NCBI GenBank assembly: GCA_937890005.1
Contig: CALBZA010000004.1
Span: 124,001 to 188,000, forward strand
Length of the DNA: 64,000 nucleotides
Direction of reading: 5' to 3'
Source: an uncultured Verrucomicrobia subdivision 3 bacterium
GTDB lineage: Bacteria; Verrucomicrobiota; Verrucomicrobiia; Limisphaerales; DASXHY01
A program made the position numbers and the translations under genes. The notes under the pieces are model-generated. The model was not told the DNA's origin. It searched no databases and was given only the letters and a program-made list of their open reading frames with translations. Shown in pieces: positions 50,565 through 59,121 of this stretch. The stretch's first letter is position 1, and each line of letters begins with the position of its first letter.

Positions 50565-53009
50565 ATGAACCTTCCTCGCCGCGAATTTCTCAAAACCTCC
50601 GCTCTCGCCGCTGCCACAGCTTTCGTCGCGCAACGCGTCGGCGTCTCGGCCGCGTTGTCTCCCACAGCGTCCGAATCCGACGGGATTCAATGGGACAAAG
50701 CGCCCTGTCGCTTTTGCGGCACCGGCTGTCACGTGCGTGTCGGTGTGCGTGATGGAAAAGTGGTTGCGATCCAGGGCGAACAGCTGGCCGAGGTGAACAA
50801 AGGTCTTTTGTGCGTGAAAGGCTATCACGTTGGGCTCGCTCTTTACGGAAAGGATCGGCTCACGACGCCGCTGCTTCGCAAGAATGGCAAGCTCGAACCG
50901 ATCTCCTGGGACGAAGCCATTGAAGTGATTGCGGATCGCATCATGGCTGCGCCGGACAAGTTCGCATTCTATGGATCGGGCCAGTGGACGATTCCAGAAG
51001 GCTACGCTGCGAACAAGTTCATGAAGGCGGGCCTTTCGAACAATCACATCGATCCCAACGCGCGCCTCTGCATGTCGAGTGCGGTCACAGGTTATCTGAG
51101 CGTTTATGGCGTCGATGAACCGGCGGGATGCTACGACGACTTCGACAAGTGCGACGTGCTGATTCTCTGGGGCAATAACATGGCGGAGATGCATCCGGTG
51201 TTGTTCTCGCGATTCATCGATCGTCGGATGCGCGGTGAGAAAGTCATGTTGATCGACCTCACCACGCGCCGGACGCGGACCAGTGATTTCGCGGATGAAG
51301 TGCTTCTGTTCAAACCACACAGCGATCTGGCCATCGCGAATGGCATTGCTCATCTGCTGTTGAAGAACGGCACGTACGACAAGGCGTTCGTCGAGAAACA
51401 TTGCAACTTCCGCAAGGATACTTCGGAGCCGTCGCTGAACGGGCAGGCAATGAGTTTCGAGGAATATCGGGCGGCGATGGAGCATTACACGCCCGAGGAA
51501 GTTGAACGAATTTCCGGTGTTCCCGCGGCGAAGATTCGGTTGTTGGGAGAACTGTTTGGGCGTCGTGATCTGCGAATCACCAGCACCTGGTGCATGGGCT
51601 TCAACCAGCACAGTCGCGGCACCAACATCAATCGGCTTTGTCACGGCATTCATCTGCTCAGCGGTCACATAGGCCGGCCGGGCGATGCGCCCACGTCACT
51701 CACCGGCCAGCCAAGTGCGTGCGGAACGGCGCGTGAAGTTGGAACGCTTTGCCATTTTCTGCCGGGCGGAAGACTTGTTGCGAAAGCGGAGGATCGGGCT
51801 GATGCCGAAAAGCTTTGGAATGTTCCAGCGGGCAGAATCAATCCAAAGATCGGTTACCACACCGTGTTGCTCTGGGAGAAATTCTGCACGCCGAGCGACA
51901 AGGGCGGGGACATTCAGACCGTCTGGGTGCAGGTGACGAATCCCGGCCAATCGCTGCCGAATCTTCACAAACTTTTCCGGGGAAAGAAGAATCTCGCCGA
52001 CAAGTTTCTGATCGTTTCCGACGTTTACCCCACGGCGACGACGGAACTTGCGGATCTCGTTTTGCCATCAGCGCTGTGGGTGGAGAAAAACGGGATGTTC
52101 GGCAATTCGGAACGTCGCACGCAACAATGGTTCAAGATGGTGGAACCACCGGGTCAGGCTCGTGATGACGCGTGGCAAACGATCGCTGTCGCGCGAAAAC
52201 TGTTCGAACGGGGACATCCGGGAATGAAGGACAAGGACGGGCGGTTCCTGTTTGCGGTCAGCGATCCATCGGGCAAGGAAGTTCCCGTTTGGGATTGGGA
52301 GCACTACTACAATGTGAATGTGGACAAGATTCTGTTCGAGGAATATCGAACGTTCACACGCTATAAACACAAGGACCTGGCGCCCTACGACGAATATGTG
52401 AAGGCGCGAGGCTTGCGCTGGCCGGTCGTGCAGCAGGCCGACGGTTCGTGGCGCGAAACGAAGTTCCGATTCTCCGGGTTCGATGATCCCTACGTTCGCA
52501 AGGGTGCGGAGTTTCAGTTCTATCATTCGGTCACGAAGGACGATCGCGCGTTGATCTGGTTTGCGCCGTATGAAAAGGCGACGGAGGAACCGGACGAGGA
52601 ATATCCATTCTGGCTTTGCACAGGCCGCGTGCTGGAACACTGGCACACCGGCACGCTCACAATGCGTATTCCACAACTCAGCGGTTCCGTGCCGCACGCG
52701 TATGTGGAAATTCATCCCGAAGACGCTGCGGAGCGCGGCATTCGCAGCGGCGATTCAGTCATTGTGAAAACCCGGCGCGGCGAACTGAAGCTTCCTGCCT
52801 GGATCAATGGGCGGGCGAAGGTTCCTCGCGGTTCCTTGTTCATACCGTTCTTCGACGAACGCTTGCTCGTGAATGAAATCACGCTGGGTGATCCCGACCC
52901 GATTTCGAAAGAACCGGATTACAAGAAATGCGCGGCGACAATCCGCAAAGCTGCGCCGTCGGAGCATGGTTCTGTGAGCCGCAGCGAGATAAATTCTGCA
53001 AACGGATGA
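50565..53009 (+). CDS. napA: Periplasmic nitrate reductase catalytic subunit NapA
   Basis: Mo-bis-MGD enzyme that reduces nitrate to nitrite in the periplasm. 814 aa. The Tat signal is RREFLK (5-10). The [4Fe-4S] cysteines are 48, 51, 55 and 83 (CRFCGTGC and LLCVKG), and the molybdenum ligand is Cys169 in NARLCMSSAVTGY. GQPSACGTAREVG, LGDPDPISKEPDYK and RVLEHWHTGTLT are NapA hallmarks that separate it from NarG and assimilatory NasA. It lies between napD and a NapB-like gene; napC, napG and napH are missing. Confidence 0.95.
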   Translation: MNLPRREFLKTSALAAATAFVAQRVGVSAALSPTASESDGIQWDKAPCRFCGTGCHVRVGVRDGKVVAIQGEQLAEVNKGLLCVKGYHVGLALYGKDRLTTPLLRKNGKLEPISWDEAIEVIADRIMAAPDKFAFYGSGQWTIPEGYAANKFMKAGLSNNHIDPNARLCMSSAVTGYLSVYGVDEPAGCYDDFDKCDVLILWGNNMAEMHPVLFSRFIDRRMRGEKVMLIDLTTRRTRTSDFADEVLLFKPHSDLAIANGIAHLLLKNGTYDKAFVEKHCNFRKDTSEPSLNGQAMSFEEYRAAMEHYTPEEVERISGVPAAKIRLLGELFGRRDLRITSTWCMGFNQHSRGTNINRLCHGIHLLSGHIGRPGDAPTSLTGQPSACGTAREVGTLCHFLPGGRLVAKAEDRADAEKLWNVPAGRINPKIGYHTVLLWEKFCTPSDKGGDIQTVWVQVTNPGQSLPNLHKLFRGKKNLADKFLIVSDVYPTATTELADLVLPSALWVEKNGMFGNSERRTQQWFKMVEPPGQARDDAWQTIAVARKLFERGHPGMKDKDGRFLFAVSDPSGKEVPVWDWEHYYNVNVDKILFEEYRTFTRYKHKDLAPYDEYVKARGLRWPVVQQADGSWRETKFRFSGFDDPYVRKGAEFQFYHSVTKDDRALIWFAPYEKATEEPDEEYPFWLCTGRVLEHWHTGTLTMRIPQLSGSVPHAYVEIHPEDAAERGIRSGDSVIVKTRRGELKLPAWINGRAKVPRGSLFIPFFDERLLVNEITLGDPDPISKEPDYKKCAATIRKAAPSEHGSVSRSEINSANG

Positions 53010-53074
53010 AGTATGCGGAAGTGGAATCCACAACTAGCGAAGCAGCGGCGCTACACCGAATCAACCGATCACCC

Positions 53075-53869
53075 ATGAACCGCAATTACGAGCCGCACAA
53101 AAAAAGTTCGCGCGTGGTGGCCATCGTAGTCGTCACCATCGCGGTCAGCGGTTACTTCATGGGGTTGCGCCAAACCAGTTCATCGCTTGGTCCGGCCCAA
53201 CCGGTTTCGGCAATCACAGAAGATTCGCTGCGTCGCGCCGCGGAGAAGACCAACTCGATTCCGACGGCGGCAGCGTATCGCGATGTGAACTGGCTGGCGA
53301 ATGGACAGAACGCGACCTGGACCAATCACCTTTCCAAGCTGGTTCAACCGACGCTCACGACGAAAACCGAGAATGCCTCGGACGTGGATCGCGAGGCCGC
53401 TTTGACTGCGCGCTCCGCACGTCGGGCCTACAACGGCGCACCGCCGGTGGTGCCACATCCGATCGCGCAGGATTCCTCGGCCTCGTGTCTGGCGTGTCAC
53501 GGGGAGGGCCTGGTGGTAAAGGACCGAATCGCGTCGAAGATCAGCCATCCGCATTACGCGAACTGCACGCAGTGCCACGTGCCGTCACTCGGCACACGGA
53601 TCCCAATTGCGGAGGCGAGTTTGAAGGAGCCGTTGACGGAGAACGTTTTCGTCGGGGCAAAAGAACCGCAACAAGGTTCGCGCGCGTGGCCCAAGGCGCC
53701 ACCGACCATTCCCCATTCAACCGCTATGCGCAGTGATTGCATGAGCTGCCATGGAGCGACCGGACTTTACGCGTTGCGCACGCCCCACCCGGAAAGACAG
53801 TCGTGCCAGCAATGTCACGTGCCCAACGCCGAACGGGATCAACGTCAGTTCCTCGTGCAGAAACCATGA
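53075..53869 (+). CDS. napB: Tetraheme NapB-like cytochrome c (tandem duplicated)
   Basis: 264 aa. A signal anchor (VVAIVVVTIAVSGYFMGL) is followed by two NapB-like units. Unit 1 (about 120-170) has APPVVPHP, CLACH and CTQCHVP; unit 2 (about 207-250) has APPTIPHS, CMSCH and CQQCHVP. Normal NapB has one such unit and two hemes; this has four CxxCH sites (138-142, 164-168, 222-226, 244-248). It would carry electrons to NapA. An ATG at 53006 that overlaps the napA stop is an alternative start. Its 3' end overlaps the next gene by 4 bp. Confidence 0.85.
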   Translation: MNRNYEPHKKSSRVVAIVVVTIAVSGYFMGLRQTSSSLGPAQPVSAITEDSLRRAAEKTNSIPTAAAYRDVNWLANGQNATWTNHLSKLVQPTLTTKTENASDVDREAALTARSARRAYNGAPPVVPHPIAQDSSASCLACHGEGLVVKDRIASKISHPHYANCTQCHVPSLGTRIPIAEASLKEPLTENVFVGAKEPQQGSRAWPKAPPTIPHSTAMRSDCMSCHGATGLYALRTPHPERQSCQQCHVPNAERDQRQFLVQKP

Positions 53870-54255
53870 GTCGCGCCATATCCAGACGGGATCTGTTCGA
53901 GCGGTTTATCGGAAGGCTGAGAATCTCGACTCAATCGGAAGCGAAACTGTCGAAGACCAACGAATCGGTTTCGGCGGCAAAACCACACCGTTTTGCCGGA
54001 AACGTTTCGAAGGGCGAACCGCGAGTGGCGGTGATTCAGGGAAGATTTTGCATCGCGTTGACTTCGTTCTGCACTGTGTGCGTGGAGCGTTGTCCGGTGC
54101 CGGGCGCGATGGTCAAGAGACAGAATTTGCCGCAGGTCGTCGCGGACTGCTGCACCGGATGTGGAATTTGTCAGGAAGTTTGTCCGGCGCCGAGGAATGC
54201 AGTTCTGATGATTCCTTCGAAAAAGCGCCTCCGCTCGGTGGAACAGGATGTTTGA
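53866..54255 (+). CDS. napF: NapF-like ferredoxin
   Basis: 129 aa, no signal peptide, with an N-terminal SRRDLFERF like NapF. Cys69-x2-Cys72-x3-Cys76-Pro together with Cys62, and Cys96-x2-Cys99-x2-Cys102-x3-Cys106-Pro, suggest two [4Fe-4S] clusters. E. coli NapF has four motifs, so this is a reduced form. NapF works in the cytosol in assembly of NapA. The ATG overlaps the stop of the upstream cytochrome gene (ATGA). The exact subtype (NapF or NapG remnant) is open; the lack of a Tat signal favours NapF. Confidence 0.75.
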   Translation: MSRAISRRDLFERFIGRLRISTQSEAKLSKTNESVSAAKPHRFAGNVSKGEPRVAVIQGRFCIALTSFCTVCVERCPVPGAMVKRQNLPQVVADCCTGCGICQEVCPAPRNAVLMIPSKKRLRSVEQDV

Positions 54256-54257
54256 AC

Positions 54258-54578
54258 ATGAACTCTGAACAATCTGCCATTGAAACACCGAAACTGGCTG
54301 AGCTTCAGGATGCCATTCTGGATGCTGAAACTCTGGAACGACTGTTCCGCGACCTGGAACTGTGCACCAAAATTCTTGGAGTGACTCCACGACGGGCGCG
54401 CAACCAGATGGTTCCCAACGTGAACGTGACGCTCTCTGATGCAAAGGTGTTGCTTGCGAGCGGCGCGATCTCCGGTCTCCAGATTCGATATCTTTACGAA
54501 GATGTGGAGTGGTGGGACACGCTGATCCGCATGCAACAGGGCGTGCGACTCGTTCGGATACGGCATCAGTTTGAGTAG
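54258..54578 (+). CDS. Unknown 106-aa protein at the end of the nap operon
   Basis: Starts 2 bp after the napF-like stop, so it is probably co-transcribed. It is soluble, with no signal peptide and a single cysteine. An N-terminal helical part (LAELQDAILDAETLERLFRDL) precedes a C-terminal part with SGAISGLQIRYLYEDVEWW and a final strand RLVRIRHQF. I recognise no family; the C-terminal IRY-W-DTL-RLVRI pattern looks conserved, as if from a small enzyme-associated domain. Function unknown; an assembly or regulatory role for nitrate reductase is an inference from position. Confidence 0.7.
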   Translation: MNSEQSAIETPKLAELQDAILDAETLERLFRDLELCTKILGVTPRRARNQMVPNVNVTLSDAKVLLASGAISGLQIRYLYEDVEWWDTLIRMQQGVRLVRIRHQFE

Positions 54579-54656
54579 GGAGGACGGGAATTCGAGAAGG
54601 AAGTGCGCGGGAGTCCACCGGTTACTTCGCGCCCTTCGCGTCCTTTGTGAGGAACA

Positions 54657-55160
54657 TTATCGCGAGGTTCGGAGGAATCCATCCGAGAGAATCCGACATC
54701 GCAAACCACCACGGCCTTGCAGCCAGGTCTCAGCGCCAAGGCTGAGAGCCGTGTTCATCCAATAACACGGCTTGCTTTCCTCCACGCCCAAAAATCGGAC
54801 GCCCTGCAATTCGAATTCGTGACCGATCAACGTTGAGAGATCCAATCCGCTGACAAAGACATTTCGCCGCGTGGCCTCCGGCTTCGCGTCGGGCAAGTTC
54901 AATTCCCGTTGAAGCGCTCGGAAAACTTCCATGGAAAAGAAAGTGATCTGTCCCTTGTAGTTTTCCTTGAAATCAAAGAATCGGTCTCCCCGAATGCCGC
55001 GCCCGGCGACACATTCGATCTGATCGACTGAAACCATCGGATTTTGTCCCGCCGGCTTCCCGTGATGTCCGAAGAAGTTGTGTCCCGGTGACAGGAACAG
55101 GAGTTCCACCTGCGTTGTCGTGGCAGGGACGATCGAGTTGGTACTTTTGACGGCGACCAT
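54657..55160 (-). CDS. MOSC domain protein
   Basis: 167 aa from the ATG at 55160; a TTG at 55208 adds 16 residues. The MOSC signature is clear: RRNVFVSGLDLSTLIGHEF, VEESKPCYWM with the conserved Cys, and GRGGLRCRILSDG. MOSC proteins bind or transfer molybdenum cofactor or handle sulfur in N-hydroxylated-base reductases. No radical SAM or FeS domain is fused. It lies opposite the end of the nap operon, which fits a molybdenum-cofactor role, but the substrate is unknown. Confidence 0.85.
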   Translation of the reverse strand: MVAVKSTNSIVPATTTQVELLFLSPGHNFFGHHGKPAGQNPMVSVDQIECVAGRGIRGDRFFDFKENYKGQITFFSMEVFRALQRELNLPDAKPEATRRNVFVSGLDLSTLIGHEFELQGVRFLGVEESKPCYWMNTALSLGAETWLQGRGGLRCRILSDGFLRTSR

Positions 55161-55379
55161 GGGGAGAACATAAAAGGCGTGGTTCGGGGATACATTGACT
55201 GGAATCAATCAAAATCAGAAATGGCATGTGGAACGATTGAACCAGGAGTCCGGCGAAGCGGAGTTTGTTCACATCGGATTCAACGTCGAGAAGTGAGGCT
55301 CGAGGGAAACGACCATTTCCACAGCTTCGAGGCCTGAAAAATTCTGGATATCAATCCGACCTCCACTAGACTGCGCGGA

Positions 55380-56390
55380 ATGAGTTCCAAGATTCTGGTA
55401 ACTGGTGGAGCGGGCTTCATCGGTTCACACGTTGCCCGGCATCTCCTCGCTTCAGGGAACAGCGTGGTTGTGCTTGATGACCTGAGCGGTGGTTTCAGAG
55501 ATCAGGTTCCTGCCGGAGCGGAACTGGTCGAAGGCTCGATCACGGACGTCGCGCTGGTCAACGAGTTGTTTGCAAAGCATCAGTTCGAGCATGTGTTCCA
55601 TCTCGCGGCGTATGCAGCGGAAGGACTGAGCCATTTCATCAAGCGTTTCAACTACAACAACAACCTGATCGGCAGCGTCAATCTCATCAACGCTGCCGTG
55701 AATCACAGCGTGAAGTGCTTCGTGTTCACGTCGTCGATCGCGGTTTACGGACGGAACCAGTTGCCGATGCGGGAAGACGTCACCCCGCAGCCTGAAGATC
55801 CCTACGGCATTGCGAAGTACGCTGTGGAGCTGGATTTGAAGGAGGCGCACGAGATGTTCGGCCTGAACTACGTCATCTTCCGTCCGCACAACGTCTATGG
55901 CGAGAACCAGAACATTGGCGACCGCTATCGGAATGTGATCGGCATCTTCATGAACCAGATCATGCAGGGGAAACCGATGACGGTGTTCGGTGACGGGAAG
56001 CAGACGCGGGCGTTCAGCCATATCGACGATGTGGCGCCAGTGATCGCAGCCAGCATCTCCCGGCCCGCGGCCTACAATCAGATTTTCAATGTGGGTGCTG
56101 ACAAGCCCTACTCAGTTCTCGAGCTTGCGGAAATGATCGCCGCAGCCATGGGAACCAAAGCGCAGATCACGCATCTCGAAGCGCGGAATGAAGTCGTGGA
56201 TGCGTATTCCTCGCACGAAAAGGCGCAGACTGTTTTTGGCGATCTCATCCGAAATGTCAGTCTCAAGGAAGGCGTTGAGGCAATGGCCGCCTGGGCAAAG
56301 AAACATGGCCCCAGGCAGTCGAAGCCGTTCACCAACATTGAAGTGCTGAAGAAACTGCCTCCGTCATGGGCAGCGGCTCTAAAAACGTGA
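55380..56390 (+). CDS. NAD-dependent sugar-nucleotide epimerase/dehydratase
   Basis: 336-aa extended short-chain dehydrogenase. The NAD motif is GGAGFIGSH (8-16), DLSGGFRDQVP follows, and the catalytic S-S-x-A-V-Y and Y-x3-K are in FTSSIAVYG and DPYGIAKYA. It resembles UDP-glucose/UDP-GlcNAc 4-epimerases; the exact sugar cannot be read. It overlaps the downstream glycosyltransferase by 25 bp, so the two probably serve one surface-polysaccharide path. Confidence 0.9.
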   Translation: MSSKILVTGGAGFIGSHVARHLLASGNSVVVLDDLSGGFRDQVPAGAELVEGSITDVALVNELFAKHQFEHVFHLAAYAAEGLSHFIKRFNYNNNLIGSVNLINAAVNHSVKCFVFTSSIAVYGRNQLPMREDVTPQPEDPYGIAKYAVELDLKEAHEMFGLNYVIFRPHNVYGENQNIGDRYRNVIGIFMNQIMQGKPMTVFGDGKQTRAFSHIDDVAPVIAASISRPAAYNQIFNVGADKPYSVLELAEMIAAAMGTKAQITHLEARNEVVDAYSSHEKAQTVFGDLIRNVSLKEGVEAMAAWAKKHGPRQSKPFTNIEVLKKLPPSWAAALKT

Positions 56391-57319
56391 ATTCCCAGGA
56401 ATCGTCGCCCAAGGTCGGAGTGATCCTGATCAACCGGAATGGCTACAGCCTCACCGAAGATTGCGTGCGTTCTCTCGTGGCCACGAAATATCCGAATCTG
56501 TTGGTCGTGATCGTGGACAACGGTTCCCGGCAGGAAGATCTGGATCGACTGAAGGAACTGGAGCAACGTGAACCGTCGGTTTGTATTCATCCACTCGGCT
56601 ACAACGCGGGTTTTACCAGGGGAAACAATGCCGGCGCTCAACTGGCCCTTGATCGAGGAGCGGATTATATCTGGATTTTGAACAATGACACGGAGGTTCG
56701 GTCCGATGCCATTGAGTTGAGCGTTCGAGCGTTTGCAGAGCACAAGCTCGATCCGCGGAATACCATAGTCTCTTCGATCATCACCTACTTCGAAAACGAC
56801 AACGTCTGGTGCAACGGTCTGAGGGACATGAAGCTCTTCAACTTCCCGCGAGGGATCGACAAGGGACGTCCGGCGGTGGAAGTGGCAAGGTCTGGAATCG
56901 TGTTCAAAGAGGCTGATTACAGCGTGGGCTGCTCGATGTTCTTTTCGAAGGAGTTTGTGAGTGCGCACGGCCTGATGAACGAGGAGTTCTTCATCTACTA
57001 CGACGATCTGGATTTCAGCCTCGGGAAGCGGAACCTGCACATTCAGCAGCCGCTCGTCCGCCACAAGGTGTCGTCAACGGCCGGCAACAAGGGCGCGGAA
57101 CGATTCACACCCTTTCAGGCATTCCTCTTCGCGAAGAACGGAATCCATTTTTATTTCAGGAAGAAGAAGATTCCGGTCTGGGAGAAGCTGGTTTACCTCG
57201 GATTCACGCAGTGGGTTTTCGTGCTGCTCTATGTCCGCGACTGGAAAACCTTCAAGGCGCATTGCAAAGGTTACTGGGAAGGTCTGACGAAGCCGGGTAA
57301 GCCTTACATTCCGGCTTGA
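56366..57319 (+). CDS. Glycosyltransferase family 2
   Basis: 317 aa, rhamnosyltransferase/WbbL-like GT2. VILINRNGYSLTEDCVRSL opens the fold, VDNGSRQEDL binds the nucleotide, and LNNDTEVR is the DxD-like motif. YYDDLDFSLGKR near residue 215 is the acidic active-site region. A C-terminal hydrophobic stretch (WEKLVYLGFTQWVFVLLYV) probably contacts the membrane. It would add a sugar to lipopolysaccharide or another surface glycan. The start overlaps the epimerase gene. Confidence 0.9.
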   Translation: MGSGSKNVNSQESSPKVGVILINRNGYSLTEDCVRSLVATKYPNLLVVIVDNGSRQEDLDRLKELEQREPSVCIHPLGYNAGFTRGNNAGAQLALDRGADYIWILNNDTEVRSDAIELSVRAFAEHKLDPRNTIVSSIITYFENDNVWCNGLRDMKLFNFPRGIDKGRPAVEVARSGIVFKEADYSVGCSMFFSKEFVSAHGLMNEEFFIYYDDLDFSLGKRNLHIQQPLVRHKVSSTAGNKGAERFTPFQAFLFAKNGIHFYFRKKKIPVWEKLVYLGFTQWVFVLLYVRDWKTFKAHCKGYWEGLTKPGKPYIPA

Positions 57320-57358
57320 AGCATACCGGTCGCTTGAAACGATTCGGCCGATAGCTGT

Positions 57359-58210
57359 TCAGGAACCGGTTTTCCGGAGGAACAGATAGTTGATTCCCCG
57401 TGTCTGGCTGAGAGTCAGACCGCAACTGCCGCAGACGTTCCGGATCAGATCGACATCTTCGGTCGCGTGAATCTCGATCACGAACGCCTTCACATTTCGC
57501 AGCAGGGGAACAATGCAATCCGGGTTCTGAAACACCTCCCGTTCCGCGCCTTCGATGTCCATTTTGATGATCTCGATCTGCTCGGGAGAGAGTCTTGAAC
57601 GTTCCAGAAATTCAACCGGAGTCACGACGGCGATTTCGAAACCGTTTTCATTCTGATCGACGTAGAGACTTTGCTCGACCGAAACGACACCGGCGCCTAC
57701 CCGAACCGAACGTGAGCTGCCGCCAATGGCGAGATTGTTGATATGAACGTGAGGATTTCGGGCATGACGTTTTGCCGCCACGGCAAAGGCGCGGGGCGAC
57801 ATTTCGGCGCCGTGAACTTTGCACGCGGGATTCAGCGTCCGGACGAAGTCGATGAACAGACCATGATGAGTGCCGAAATCGAGAACGGCAGGCGCGTTCT
57901 TGTTGATCAGATCCGCAAAGCCGCCAAAGTCGTAGCAGCGCTCGAGAAAAATCTCTTCGTAGATCAGGAACTCCGCGCGGTGAAACAACGAGAAGCCCAG
58001 CCGCGAGCGAAATTCTCGAACCGGCTTTTCATAGTAGTCCGGGCTCCGGTCGAGAAATCGGAGCAGCAGCATCTGGAAACGCAGGAAGCTCCAGCGCAAC
58101 GCTCCGCCCACACCTTCAGTTGCCATGAGCCGCGGGAGAAGAAATGGGAAATGAACAAGGAAATAGAGCGGATACAGCTTCGATTGCTTGATGCGTTGCA
58201 GCATGGTCAC
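57359..58210 (-). CDS. FkbM family methyltransferase
   Basis: 283-aa S-adenosylmethionine methyltransferase. VLDFGTHHGLFIDFVRTL is the SAM-binding loop, and IKMDIEGAEREVF is the FkbM signature. The N-terminal about 75 residues are extra to the core domain. FkbM enzymes methylate sugars or polyketides; here, beside sugar genes, O-methylation of a surface glycan is likely but not shown. Confidence 0.88.
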   Translation of the reverse strand: MTMLQRIKQSKLYPLYFLVHFPFLLPRLMATEGVGGALRWSFLRFQMLLLRFLDRSPDYYEKPVREFRSRLGFSLFHRAEFLIYEEIFLERCYDFGGFADLINKNAPAVLDFGTHHGLFIDFVRTLNPACKVHGAEMSPRAFAVAAKRHARNPHVHINNLAIGGSSRSVRVGAGVVSVEQSLYVDQNENGFEIAVVTPVEFLERSRLSPEQIEIIKMDIEGAEREVFQNPDCIVPLLRNVKAFVIEIHATEDVDLIRNVCGSCGLTLSQTRGINYLFLRKTGS

Positions 58211-58225
58211 GGGTGCGCCAGTGAA

Positions 58226-58987
58226 TCAGAGTCCGGTCGGATGATCCAGAAATGTCCACGGCAGGCGGAATTTGCGGGAAAGATCGGCGGCGAGCGCTTT
58301 GACACCGAACGTTTCCGTCGCGTAATGGCCGCCATACAACACGTTCACTCCAAGTTCCTCCGCCAGGGCATAACTCCAATGCGGTCCTTCGCCGGTGATG
58401 AAAGTGTCGATGCCCGATGCCGCAGCTTTCGCGAGATCGCCGCCCGCGCCGCCGGTGACCACGCCAATCTTTTTGCAAAGTTGCGGTCCGGCGGGGATGA
58501 GAAGGGATTTCGAACCGGTGGCAGCTTCGAGTCGCCGTTGAAGTTCATCGCGATTCACTTTTGCGGAGCCAATCAGGCCGACATCCTGGCCGTGGCTTGA
58601 AAAGAATGGCCGTGTTTTTCGGATGCCGATGGCGGAGCAGAGCTGCGCGTTGTTTCCCAGTTTGGGATGAATGTCGAGCGGCAGATGCGAGGAATACACC
58701 GCAAGGTCGTTCTCGAGCAAAAGTTTCAGCAGCTCGTATTTTCTGCCGGTCCACGGATGCGACGGTCCCCAGAAGAAACCGTGATGCACGATCAACAGGT
58801 CGGCCTTCGCTGCGATGGCGAGTTTGACTGTGGCAAGGCTTCCATCGACAGCCGCTGCGATCTTTGTCACCCGTCCGGAATTCTCAACTTGAAGACCATT
58901 GACCGCGCCGTCGTAATCGCCGACTTCACTCGTCCGGAGCAATCGGTCGCAATATTGAACAATGCCTTTGAGCGGAGCTGCGCGCAT
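58226..58987 (-). CDS. Nif3-like dinuclear metal centre protein (YbgI family)
   Basis: 253-aa Nif3/YbgI family protein; the family forms toroidal hexamers with a two-metal site. Metal ligands are in LIVHHGFFW, YSSHLPLDIHP and GGHYATETFG. Proposed as a GTP cyclohydrolase I type 2 or hydrolase, but function is not settled. It lies 15 bp upstream of the FkbM gene on the same strand, so they may be co-transcribed. Confidence 0.92.
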   Translation of the reverse strand: MRAAPLKGIVQYCDRLLRTSEVGDYDGAVNGLQVENSGRVTKIAAAVDGSLATVKLAIAAKADLLIVHHGFFWGPSHPWTGRKYELLKLLLENDLAVYSSHLPLDIHPKLGNNAQLCSAIGIRKTRPFFSSHGQDVGLIGSAKVNRDELQRRLEAATGSKSLLIPAGPQLCKKIGVVTGGAGGDLAKAAASGIDTFITGEGPHWSYALAEELGVNVLYGGHYATETFGVKALAADLSRKFRLPWTFLDHPTGL

Positions 58988-59084
58988 GTTGGGATGAAAA
59001 CAGAACCGAAGGGACGTGCAAAGCGTGGTGTTGAGGGTCGCGCACGGGAAGGGACGGATCGTACCGAGCTGGACCGGGTAAAGC

Positions 59085-59113
59085 TTGCCCGGCTGAAATG
59101 CGGCTCTTAGCCT
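59085..59113 (+). promoter_or_regulatory. Putative promoter of the LptF/G-type gene
   Basis: TTGCCC (59085-59090), a 17-bp spacer and TAGCCT (59108-59113), 8 bp before the ATG at 59122. It resembles the carA promoter candidate. If real, it rules out the in-frame ATG at 59098, which would lie upstream of the -10. Confidence 0.35.
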
Positions 59114-59121
59114 CCCCGACG

